Source: Gracilaria caudata
Taxonomy: Eukaryota > Rhodophyta > Florideophyceae > Gracilariales > Gracilariaceae
Reading direction: 5' to 3'
NCBI GenBank assembly: GCA_030374735.1
Contig: JASCIV010000254.1
Coordinates: 1-28,734, forward strand
Length of the DNA stretch: 28,734 bases
Shown: positions 9,949 through 18,467 of the stretch, piece by piece
Layout: each line of letters starts with the position of its first letter
How positions within the stretch are numbered: position 1 is the first letter of the stretch
Translations under genes and position numbers: made by a program
The notes under the pieces: model-generated
The model's input: only the letters and a program-made list of their open reading frames with translations
What the model was told of the DNA's origin: nothing
The model's database searches: none

Positions 9949-10312
9949 TGCGTAATGAGTACGAGTGGAATGGGAAACGAGTAAGGCGCTGCGTCACTTG
10001 CGATTGGTTTGCATCCCCACCAGCTGTCAGGCAGACTTCGGTCTCCATGCCTCGCAGGTTGTGGAACATGATGTCAAAAGCAGGAGCCGAAAACATAAGG
10101 TTATTCAAATCGTTGATTATCGTCGTGGATCACGATCCGGCGAACGCGTCCGGTTAGGATCGAGTTGACTTCATCATCCGCAGCAATTCGTGATTCCGGT
10201 GATTTGACCACGTAAGTTACAAGCTCATGCGGTGCTGAACAGAGGCTCCCCCGCAGTGGTACAGTATGAAAGAGTGCAAAACTGGAAGCCGAAGTTGGTG
10301 TAAATTTAGATT

Positions 10313-10654
10313 TTAGGACGAGTATCGATTGGAAAGAAAGAGGAAAAGTGCCTTCGCCATTGCCGAACACGAAATCGCCGGGAGTGAAAAAGGCGCGCTC
10401 ATGTGCTGATGGGGCAACTCCACGTACGGCGGTGTCTCTGACTTGGATAGCGTTTCCAAGAAATTCTTCCCGAAAGCGCTCGGGAATCTTGCAACCGCCA
10501 CCGTGTTGAACGACACAACTCGTTGCACCTCTTTGAGGCTGCTTGCAAACATCTCGCCCCGCCAGTCCGTTGAACAGTCGCTATCTACCTCATCCCTCGA
10601 AGAGCTCTTAGGACTGTAACATGCCTGTAAGCTTTCGCACAAACCCAGATTCAT
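10313..10654 (-). CDS. Uncertain small protein; overlaps a second open frame
   Basis: A minus-strand frame beginning with an ATG at 10654 encodes about 113 residues without a recognised domain (SSLKEVQRVVSFNTVAVARF is typical of its look). A second minus-strand frame is open without an ATG from about 10590 to 10101 and is equally protein-like (CKIPERFREEFLGN, FTPGDFVFGNGEGTF). One gene may use both through an intron or frameshift that I could not place, or only one is real. The upstream end lies antisense over the proposed first exon of centrin (10621-10626), which counts against the start used here. Confidence 0.28.
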   Translation of the reverse strand: MNLGLCESLQACYSPKSSSRDEVDSDCSTDWRGEMFASSLKEVQRVVSFNTVAVARFPSAFGKNFLETLSKSETPPYVELPHQHMSAPFSLPAISCSAMAKALFLFLSNRYSS

Positions 10655-11240
10655 GTTCTGCTTCACGTTAAGAGTGGTTTGTCACTAACTTCCGTCACCG
10701 TCAATATCTTCTCTCCGCCGCCCGTAGGACGTTGAATTAGACATCGAGAACCATGCATCGCGGCCCATCGCACGAAGGCAGGAACTCACCGAGGAAAGGA
10801 AGCAAGAGATCAGAGAGGTATTTGAGCTGTTTGACTCGGAGAACTCCGGAATGGTCGAAAAAAGGCAGCTGCGCGTTATGATGCGTTCTCTTGGATACGA
10901 GCCAAGAAAAGACCAACTTGCTCGGTTGATCGTTGCGTGTGGTATATCCCAGCGTGCCACACAAATCAAGTACGACGAATTTCACTCCCTCATGGAGAAG
11001 ATGATCAACGAACGAGACATACAAGAGGAAATGATGCACGCTTTCTCCCTGTTTGACACAGACGATAGCGGAAAGATTACTTTTCAAAACCTTCGTGACG
11101 TGGCTGATCAACTCGGAGAACGAATGACCGACGAAGAGCTGAGAGAGATGATTAGAGAGGCGGATATCGACAAGGATGGAATGGTTAGCGCAACAGAGTT
11201 CGTGCGCATCATGAAAAAGACATCACTGTGGTCCGCGTAG
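10621..11240 (+). CDS. Centrin (caltractin/Cdc31-type EF-hand protein), two exons
   Basis: Calcium-binding EF-hand protein of centrosomes and spindle-pole equivalents, also part of nuclear mRNA-export (TREX-2) and XPC DNA-repair complexes. The conserved reading begins upstream of the first ATG in the main exon (10851), because EIREVFELFDSENSG precedes it. I propose exon 1 as ATGCCT (10621-10626), intron 10627-10727 (GTAAGC..CGTAG, 101 nt, with CACTAAC as branch site) and exon 2 from 10728, giving 172 residues. EF3 (DTDDSGKITFQN, 112-123) and EF4 (DIDKDGMVSATE, 148-159) are canonical. EF1 (38-49) ends in Gln rather than Glu, and EF2 is degenerate (CGISQRATQ). The MKKTSLW end is diagnostic of centrins. 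Confidence 0.9.
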
Positions 11241-11907
11241 TGGTTTGACCTGTCCGGGGAACATCATGATGCTGCTTTCTTTGTATTTTAAGTTGTACAT
11301 ATGTAGGTCCCAGAATATATTGGTGGGTTAGGACCGATTTGGAGCCTTGCCTTTGGAGCCTAGCCTTGACCGAACTCATGAATGCCATGAACCTACATCA
11401 AAGCGTTTTAAAGTTGCTGATAATTGTTCGGACATTGCCCACGTGAATATACGAAGGTACCATATTCGAGCAAAGGTGGTGCCGGTGATACGCTGTAAAT
11501 TGTGCTTGTGTCGCTCACCGACACAGATTTATCATGCCGTGAACGTGCTAAGAAGACCGAGACAATCCCTGCAAGTGCAAGAATCGTTTCAAACATCCTC
11601 TTTGATTAAGGGCAGCAAGCTGCAAACGTATGGCAGTGCAGTCTGCAGCCGGGTGAAACAAACGAGGTCAAAATCGCGACCTAGTAATCGTTTGTCGTGT
11701 AAGACTTTGAGAAGTACAGTCTTTCTGCGGTGAACGAAGATGTTCTACCTGCGAATTTTCTTTGAGTTCTGAATGGAAACTCTCCTGGGGACAACCGGGA
11801 ATGCTGGCACATTGTGTGAAGGATCCATGACATTTCGTAATCATTTACATCTGCGTCGCATGTTTGATTTGAACCCGTAGAGAATCACGATAACACTTCC
11901 TCGAAGG
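11241..11907. other. Intergenic region between convergent genes
   Basis: Lies between the 3' ends of centrin and the PPC-domain gene, so it should hold both 3' UTRs. A plus-strand open frame (11347-11733) lacks an ATG start and has no recognisable domain. Nothing else is seen. Confidence 0.4.
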
Positions 11908-13041
11908 TTAGTCCGAGTGTATCATATCCTTTTCGCTCGTAATCTCGCCAAGAACGATCTCAACCGGCTTCTCCGACGAAGCAATGGCTTTTACCAATCG
12001 TCCTCCTACCGCTTCACAAGGTGGGTTTTCGCAGTTGAGAACAATTGTGGCATGTATTCTCGATGTTCCGATTGTGTGATTGACAACACCTGATATATCC
12101 TCAACATGGTATGGATTTCCGTTGTTTTGAACATGGTAGTGTTCTTCTTCTCCGGCCTCCCCGACGTTTGCCAAAATAGCTTCTGAGACAAGGCCGTCGG
12201 AGCTGACTATAAAACACTCCCCAATATGCGGTCTCGCCTTCAAAAATGTTGTCATCCTTTCGATGACATCGTATCCCGATTCAATCGCTATGGTCCATGC
12301 CTGAACGTTTGTCTTAAACATGTTCGCAGATACTCCAATTACAAACTGCAATGGGCTTTTGGCAATGCATCCTGGTAACATTTGGCCTACAAAGCTATTG
12401 GCTCTACCAAAGGCTCGCTCCTCTGATCCGGAAAGAATCAAATGGTACCGATAAGTTGACCTATTGTATGTTCTTCCGCCTCGAGCATATAAGAGACTCA
12501 ATGGTTTTTCGAAAGACTGTTTTGAGAACCAATGTGGCTTGGGGCGTACATCTTTGAAACCTTCAGGGACCTTAATCCCTTGTTCTATGGCCTCGTCTAT
12601 TCGTATTCTTGGTAGGTCATGCATCTCCGGATACTTCGTCCCATCAAGATCAAGTTTGATTCCCATTGACTTTTCGATATCATATGCTTCAGGGATCGCT
12701 TCATCATTTGGTACATACAACACTGCTCGAGACAGAAGACCTACTCCGGAGAGAACAATAGTTGGAACGTATCCGGCCTCATCAGCGGCGGCGTTGAGAT
12801 AGTTGAAAACATCAGCTCCTTCTGGAATGTCCACCATTGTAGCGTGCATTTCTAGGGTCGTAGGTCGTCTGATTACCATCCCCTTCGGCATTTTGCAGGC
12901 CAGCGACGTTTGTTGCAACGGAAAAGCTACGAAGTTACTGCTCGCTGGTATAGACCTAGAACTATCGTCTAGGAATTCGAAGGAGGCTGTGCAGCATCGA
13001 AGCAAACACACAGTTATCCCTGACAAAGCTTGACCGAGCAT
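11908..13041 (-). CDS. Protein with two tandem PPC/DUF296-like domains
   Basis: Single-exon, 377 residues. PPC (DUF296) domains are trimeric folds found alone in bacteria and archaea and fused to AT-hooks in plant AHL DNA-binding proteins. Here two copies appear in tandem. Copy 1 (about 56-235) has DIPEGADVFNYLNAAADEAG, TIVLSGVGLLSRAVL and, after an insertion, YRYHLILSG and IAKSPLQFVIG. Copy 2 (about 240-365) has ESGYDVIERMTTFLKA, ECFIVSSDGLVSEAIL, SRIHATIVL, GGRLVKAI and EIVLGEI, following the usual order of PPC strands. No AT-hook (RGRP) is present. The first 50 residues are hydrophobic then Ser-rich and could be a targeting leader; alternatively translation starts at Met51 (12891). The domain call rests on motif order and needs a profile search. 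Function unknown. Confidence 0.62.
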   Translation of the reverse strand: MLGQALSGITVCLLRCCTASFEFLDDSSRSIPASSNFVAFPLQQTSLACKMPKGMVIRRPTTLEMHATMVDIPEGADVFNYLNAAADEAGYVPTIVLSGVGLLSRAVLYVPNDEAIPEAYDIEKSMGIKLDLDGTKYPEMHDLPRIRIDEAIEQGIKVPEGFKDVRPKPHWFSKQSFEKPLSLLYARGGRTYNRSTYRYHLILSGSEERAFGRANSFVGQMLPGCIAKSPLQFVIGVSANMFKTNVQAWTIAIESGYDVIERMTTFLKARPHIGECFIVSSDGLVSEAILANVGEAGEEEHYHVQNNGNPYHVEDISGVVNHTIGTSRIHATIVLNCENPPCEAVGGRLVKAIASSEKPVEIVLGEITSEKDMIHSD

Positions 13042-14145
13042 GTAAGGGGATTAGCCCTCTGGGTAATTTTAGCGAGATCAAAGAGCAGTTCATTTTGATC
13101 TCTTTGCTATGACGGTAGCGAACGCTACACGTGACAGTACGAAGGTAGATACAAGGGTAGCAACGCTACTCCGCCCTCCAAGGATGACATTTCTGGCAGG
13201 AATGCTAAACCTCCTATCCCGCCTTCTGCTTCTTCTGTTTTTTGTGCTCCTTCTTCTTCTTCTTTATTGTGAGCGCGTATCGTTCATTATTCAATGACGA
13301 GTGGCGATCGCTTATATCCCCCAGCAACCTATAATACGTCCCGGAGATAGCCTACGCATTGGCTGTATAACTACAACCGTGTTACGCTCACTTAATGCTT
13401 GATCTCTTAAAACGAATTAGACCTCAAAGGTGCTCTCTATCTGCGTGAGCATTTCGCTACCGACGTTTATCGCCTTTGCAGCTCTCCTTACCATCATTCA
13501 CAATCCTCAGTCCACTCAATGAGCTCGTCTGTAGAGCGGCACACCACGACAAGGCGCTCTGCATGTACCACAGTTTGCCGTACAAGAGGCTATGATGGCA
13601 CCCCTCTGTTCCGCTCTCATTTGTAGGCGAGGCGGGACAAAAGAGCGGCCGGTCGCCTCACACCGTCCTCCAGTCCTGGAAAAGTGCGTGAAGAAATCTT
13701 CCGAGAAACCCCTGTAGAAAACCCCCACAAAGCCGCCGCCGTTGGCAGTCAGTAAGTCGATGAGGAAGGAAAGACAGAGAATACAACGGCAGGACTGTTC
13801 TTCAGTGATTGGCTTGCGGCCTGCTGCTTTTTTGTGCTCCTGCTTTGCGCAGGCAGCTTGGTCTCATCTCAACTGCAAATAAAGAAGTCTAGTAGCTTTC
13901 TACGCTGTTCTCATGGTTATGACCTATTGAGGATGAAGTCATAGATATGAGGAAGTAGGATTGCATACAAAACTACAGAGTATACTAGACAGGATGATGG
14001 AAGGACAAACCTGACTCTTAAACTAGGAGTGTCATGTTGTTGATGATTTAACACTATATATTCTGCAGCAACGAGACATGTGAGCAAAACAATCAGAATT
14101 TGAACCCTGTTGCAAGTAGATATTAGAGACTCAAGGTAGCTCAGC
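13042..14145. other. Intergenic region with pyrimidine-rich tract and inverted repeat
   Basis: Contains an inverted repeat GAGATCAAA / TTTGATCTC (13074-13102, 11-base loop) just upstream of the PPC gene start, and a CTT-rich tract (about 13220-13268). A minus-strand frame at 13917-14258 encodes a very hydrophobic stretch (FLFLLFVIVMITFLCLAHFIL) but begins right after a stop codon and its plausible splice partner is unclear. No gene is called. Confidence 0.4.
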
Positions 14146-14553
14146 CTACGGCTGAGAATAAAATGCGCCAAGCAGAGAAACGTTATCATGACAATCACGA
14201 ACAGCAGAAATAAAAAGAAGCCCATCACCAACAGGAACTCGGAACACCCGCTTAGCATCTACCATAACACGACCTATTCCATTCAACCTATCATCGTGTC
14301 TCTCTGTACCATCGTCATCAACCGGTACGAATCGAAACCAAGAACGAGAAGCAAGAATTTGGTTAATATGCTGTGACGCGGGCGCCGAACTTGAGGCACT
14401 TAAATGAAGAACGTTAGGCCAATCTGAAGTAGTCGTGGATGATATTGGAATCGCAAGCGCTGATGTATGGAACGAACAACTATTTCCATGCAGACGCAGA
14501 ATACCGCGCCAGATTGGACCGGGGGCGACGGAAGCACGCACAAAAGACGGCAT
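14146..14553 (-). CDS. Uncertain protein with mitochondrial-type N-terminus
   Basis: A 135-residue frame from the first in-frame ATG (14553). The start MPSFVRASVAPGPIWRGIL followed by SFHTSA resembles a mitochondrial presequence: basic, no acidic residues, FHTSA-like end. The rest (HINQILASRSWFRFVPVDDDG) has no domain I recognise. A strongly hydrophobic open frame overlaps its 3' end in another phase (13917-14258), so a terminal exon with a membrane helix is possible, but donor sites are weak. It may not be a gene. Confidence 0.3.
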   Translation of the reverse strand: MPSFVRASVAPGPIWRGILRLHGNSCSFHTSALAIPISSTTTSDWPNVLHLSASSSAPASQHINQILASRSWFRFVPVDDDGTERHDDRLNGIGRVMVDAKRVFRVPVGDGLLFISAVRDCHDNVSLLGAFYSQP

Positions 14554-14639
14554 GCGTTTCCAGTGTGTGCTGATGGGTAATTTGAGCGGTAGCAACTGAC
14601 GGGCCTGCGATCTCGAACAAATTCCGTGACTTCGTTCTA

Positions 14640-14740
14640 GAAGTGTTTAGCCTTTCTAGTTAGAGAGCGCTTCTTCAACAAAGACACTCCGCAGTAAGTC
14701 GTAATTAAGCTGATGTGCTCATAAACAGAGAGAGAGAGAA
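14640..14740. repeat. Direct repeat unit, copy 1
   Basis: Shares ordered blocks with 14818-14916: TAGCCTTTCTAG / TGGCCTTCCTAG, GAGAGCGCTTCTTC / GAGAACGTTTCTTC, GCAGTAAGTCGTAATTAAGC / GCAGTACGCCGTAATTAGGC, then CATAAA and a GA run. Substitutions and small indels separate the copies, so the duplication is old. Confidence 0.75.
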
Positions 14741-14744
14741 CAGT

Positions 14745-14793
14745 TTATGGCTTCGAGGTCAACAACATCATGATGTTGACCTCGAAGCCATAA
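14745..14793. repeat. Perfect inverted repeat, 20-bp arms and 9-base loop
   Basis: Left arm TTATGGCTTCGAGGTCAACA (14745-14764) is the exact reverse complement of the right arm (14774-14793); the loop is ACATCATGA. A second near-palindrome overlaps its right end (ATAATCAT G ATGATTAT, 14790-14806). It sits exactly between the two direct repeats. The arms have no mismatch although the flanking repeats have diverged. It is perhaps a foldback/MITE-like insertion or a structured RNA. Confidence 0.9.
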
Positions 14794-14817
14794 TCATGAT
14801 GATTATCACCTGACTTA

Positions 14818-14916
14818 AGGTTTTGGCCTTCCTAGTGAGAGAACGTTTCTTCGAACAGAAGCGTTATGCAGTACGCCGTAATTAGGCTATTACACCCATA
14901 AAAAGAGAGAGAGAGA
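14818..14916. repeat. Direct repeat unit, copy 2
   Basis: Partner of 14640-14740 in the same orientation, ending in CATAAAAAGAGAGAGAGAG. The offset between copies is about 177 bases. Confidence 0.75.
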
Positions 14917-15419
14917 TCACCTGACTTCCACAAAGTTGTTGAAAGCGGCAAAACTCGTTCTCAATTTTTTTTCGCGACGCACATGCATCAACACTTGCTG
15001 GACTTCCCTGTGTTGTAAACAAAGGCTCATTCATTCATTGTTGCTCTGAACTTCACAGAGTCTGAAGTAAGGGACTTTTGCTCATCCCTTACGGGAAAGC
15101 TACGGCTCTCTTGGGTGCATGAAGCGGTTTGATACAGGGCGTAGAAACCTTGTAGTGGTTGCTGCTGATACCCATTTTGTTGGAAGATGGTACGGACGGA
15201 TTCAACATCTTTGTTCTACGTCACCATGTTTTCCAGACAAATAGCGGAAGCTTCTCTTTCAGTTCCTCTTTGGAAGAATGTCAACTATCTCTTCTTTCCC
15301 CACTTGTAGGAATGGAGAAGACTGAAGTTTTGCTGGATGAAAAAACATGGGTTCTCTACTTCTTGTACGGTGCTCTTCAGATAGAGGACAACAATAATTT
15401 TAGTTTGGACTCGTGCAAA

Positions 15420-16240
15420 CTAATCAAGAGGGCAAAACAAGCTTTCCTGAGTGTCGACGCCAGTTAGGGGATGCTTTCCTCTAGCTTTCTTACAAAGATA
15501 CGCTTGTGTGTCTTTGCGGAGCAGAGTATCAGTCCAGTCAGTATCATCAAGAACAGCCCCCTCAAACTTTGTGGTCGAGCTAATATAAGCACCCGAAAGG
15601 TTTGCACCTGTCAAATCAGCCTGCCGTAGACTAGCCAGCTCAAACTTCCCGCAGAGAAACGCAACATCGATGTAGGCTTTGTTAGTTCGTAGCTCATCGT
15701 TAAACGTGGGACAACTGTGTAATGATTGCAACTTACGTTGACGCCACGCAGATCAGCATTTGAGAAATTTGCACCTGACACATCAGCATCAAAGAAGGAA
15801 GCATTCCGCAAGTTGCAGTTGCTGAAATTAGCTTGGCGTAGGATAGACTGTTGAAACGATACGCCTTCAAAGTCCTGATTAGAAAAGTCTGCCCCTTCCA
15901 AGTTGACGCCACGAGTGACTGTCTTAACAACGGAACGAGCGCCAGTTACGCCGGCAGAAGTGCTCGCAGAGCCGCCGGGCACCTTGAGAAGAGGTCGTAC
16001 GTCGGTGGTCTCCTCAGCGAAACAATGAGCTGCTGTCGTGGATATCAGAGCTATAGCGGTAGCTGCAGCCAAGGCCTGTTTCCACTTTGGTGGCTGTGCA
16101 CTACAAGTAGCGACGATTCGCGCTGATTTTTGTTGATGGCATTGGTTGCATGTTCGCGCTGATGGTAACAGCGGGACAAACGCTGCAAGGGCGGTAGGAG
16201 TTGGCGCGTGAGGAGGAAACAATCGTGCTCCATGCTCCAT
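15420..16240 (-). CDS. Thylakoid-lumen pentapeptide-repeat protein (two exons)
   Basis: Plastid-targeted protein that should end up in the thylakoid lumen; relatives are the TL15/TL17-type lumenal pentapeptide proteins, whose function is not well defined. Exon 1 is 16240-15737 and exon 2 is 15644-15420, giving 242 residues. The intron (15736-15645, 92 nt, GTAAGT..GGAAG, with ACTAAC as branch site) is phase 0. This acceptor gives an unbroken five-residue register, ADLRG VNFEL ASLRQ ADLTG, whereas two other in-frame acceptors break it. The N-terminus has a Ser/Ala/Pro-rich transit peptide, then KWKQALAAATAIALIS and CFA, a Sec-type lumen signal without twin arginines. The C-terminus (LRKDTQAYLCKKA, then GVDTQESLFC) matches the family's conserved tail. 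The start is the first ATG; the frame is open upstream without one, so a 5' exon is possible. Confidence 0.85.
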
Positions 16241-18467
16241 GGGGCGTTGCAGATCTGTGCGACCGGACGACCGGTCGAAGGGAAAAGAAGAGGGAGAAGA
16301 GGAAGCGGAGGCGATAACTGTTGAAACGCCACACAATCGTCGGAGATGTACAAATCTGGTGAGATACAAGGGTAAAGGATTACAACATTAGATCACGGCG
16401 CATCACGGTCATGGCTGTGCATGGAAAGACCGAGGCGGTCCTCATCACATCGCAAGTTGATCATCAAGTGTTCCTGCTTCCTATCGTTGTCGAAGCTCGC
16501 ACTGGAAGTCCTATGTGCCGCAGGGCAAAGCGTTGGTTGCAGTGTGCGCTTTCCGTTTCACTAACTGTTGTGGGACAGACTCAAAGAGCTGCTTGAAAAC
16601 CGTCATTTTTGGTTCTGCTGTACGACGGTACAGGTACCGTGAATGATTCACTAAAGACTCGTGTCGAAGTTGTTCCGAAGTCGCAATGGACCGTTGCACA
16701 GCACGCGAAAGTTTAGAAGCTGAAGTCAAACCTAAAGTTCTACGAGGACACTCTTTCTAAAGATGCTTCGTACAGATATCTTCGGCCACCGCTAAATTCG
16801 AAATCGTCATGATGTGTCACCTTGAAAATGTCGCGCACAACACGTCCACAGCGTTTTGAAGTACGCAGATCCTCATCTGTACTCTGCGAGAAACTTAAGC
16901 GCTACCTCCAGAGTCTTACGCGCCACCTGCTATGAAATGGGATATCAACGATGAACAGTGCACGACTTTGTCGGGCGCGCGGAATACGACTATTCGACTT
17001 TTTCTTCCTAGTCAGAGTAACGACCAAGCCAAACACTCAAGACAGTGTGCTACCCGAAGCGCAATCTCAGTGGCTGAGCCGATTCGCTCCTACAGAGACA
17101 ATGGCGCATCAATGAGACCAAAAACCCGCTCCTGTTCTCGACTTTGAGAACACATGCTTCACGAATTTTGCAAAGCAATAGGGAAGCGGCGAGCGGCGGG
17201 CGATAGACGGCACACAGCAAGTAGCAGGGAGCAGCGGATAGTCGGAAGTATGCAAACTGCAAACGATGAATAGCAGGCAGCAGTAATGAACTACGATCGG
17301 CAAGCGTCCAGCGGCAGGGGATGAGCAATACCGGCGGGCAGCGAGCGGGGGGTAACGAAGAGAAGTAGCGGGCAACTAGCGAAAAGCAAGAGCCATATAG
17401 CAGCGTTGAGATTGCAGCAAGCGTTCAGAAGCGCATATCGAGTTATAGGCCGCAGGTGAGAGGCAAGAAGCAGCAATCACCACCCGCTGCGTGGCGAGCA
17501 ACGAGCAACTGGTAGCGACTGATATGCGCGAGTGGCATAACCATGCAAACGTTCATCCCGTACTGCCACCATTTGCGAGACTCCGACAGAATAGACCACA
17601 ATGATCCCCCGAGACATGTCAGATTCCCGTCGCTCAGGACACATGACATTAAGACCTCGCCAGGCAAAGCGCGAAGACCAGTTGCAGCCATCTGTCTGGC
17701 GCTGTGCAGTGCAAGGAACCCATAGTCTGGGTAAGAGAAATGCGAGTTCGGAAGCGAGCCATTGCTCCCCTCTCACGATGTGGGTTGCAGAATGGATGAA
17801 TGACCAGCAGAACGATGCCATTGCGCCAGACGCAGAAATTAGGGAAGAGAAAGTAGTGGAAACGATTTGGTTATACAGTTGACCCTCATAACCCTCCTTC
17901 TCGTAGCGCTCCCTTGTACTATAAACAGGTAAAAAGAACGGCAAGCCGACTAGACATGACGATCATGTGGAAAGCAAGATTATCTATCGCTTTGGCAATT
18001 GGACTTTTCCCACATCTGTGCGAGGGTTATGAGAGATATCCCTCCTATCTTAGCCTTATATCGCTCTTCCTTGCAGCACGGTGGCTGACGAATGATGCCC
18101 GCGCATCCTATCCTATATCAATCCTCCGATTAAGCCTTGCAAAGGCTCAAGCACACAAACATTGTCAAAAGCTGACGTCTGAGCTTCCTTACAAGATGTC
18201 CGCTCTACGGACACATTGATGATCGATTAGACACTCTAAAAACAAATCCTAAATGTAGGCCACTTTCGCTTGACCACATTGCAATTGACGGGCATCTTCT
18301 CCTCACGGAAGAATGATTTACCCTGAAGTTAATCTGAAGCACTCAAAAGTTCATGTACAACAAAATGATGATGCGAAGCTGTTGCCTCTGCGGAATCAAT
18401 GCCCAAAAACCTACATCCGAAACCCTGTCCATGTCATACATGTCATACGACAAACACTTTTCTACAT
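16241..18467. other. Long gene-poor region with a low-complexity block
   Basis: No recognised gene in 2.2 kb. A purine- and G-rich low-complexity block covers about 17165-17535. Small frames with true ATGs exist (16828-16935, 35 codons, MSRTTRPQRFEV..; 17601-17882; 17956-18219, starting MTIMWKARLSIALAIGL like a signal peptide), but none has a homologue I recognise. An inverted repeat ACGGTAC AG GTACCGT lies at 16625-16640. Confidence 0.4.
17165..17535. repeat. Degenerate GC/purine-rich low-complexity block
   Basis: Composed of recurring AGCGG, AGCAGG, GGCAGC and GCAAGCG words at irregular spacing, with G and A far above C and T on this strand. Two longer near-copies are GGCAAGCGTCCAGCGGC (about 17299-17315) and AGCAAGCGTTCAGAAGC (about 17418-17434). 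All minus-strand frames translate to Leu/Pro/Ala/Cys-rich sequence, so the open frames reflect composition rather than coding. Confidence 0.55.

Larger units (their letters stand above)
14554..15419. other. Intergenic region dominated by repeats
   Basis: Holds two diverged direct repeats (14640-14740 and 14818-14916), each ending in a GA run, with a perfect inverted repeat between them (14745-14793). The remainder (14920-15419) has only short open frames. One of 51 codons starting at 15313 runs antisense into the pentapeptide gene and is taken as chance. Confidence 0.6.

Noticed and set aside
13109..13297. 62-codon frame with a hydrophobic Leu/Phe run
   Set aside because: The hydrophobic stretch is just a translated CTT-rich tract; no other support.
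17477..17944. 155-codon minus-strand frame
   Set aside because: It lacks an ATG at its start, overlaps the low-complexity block, and has no domain.
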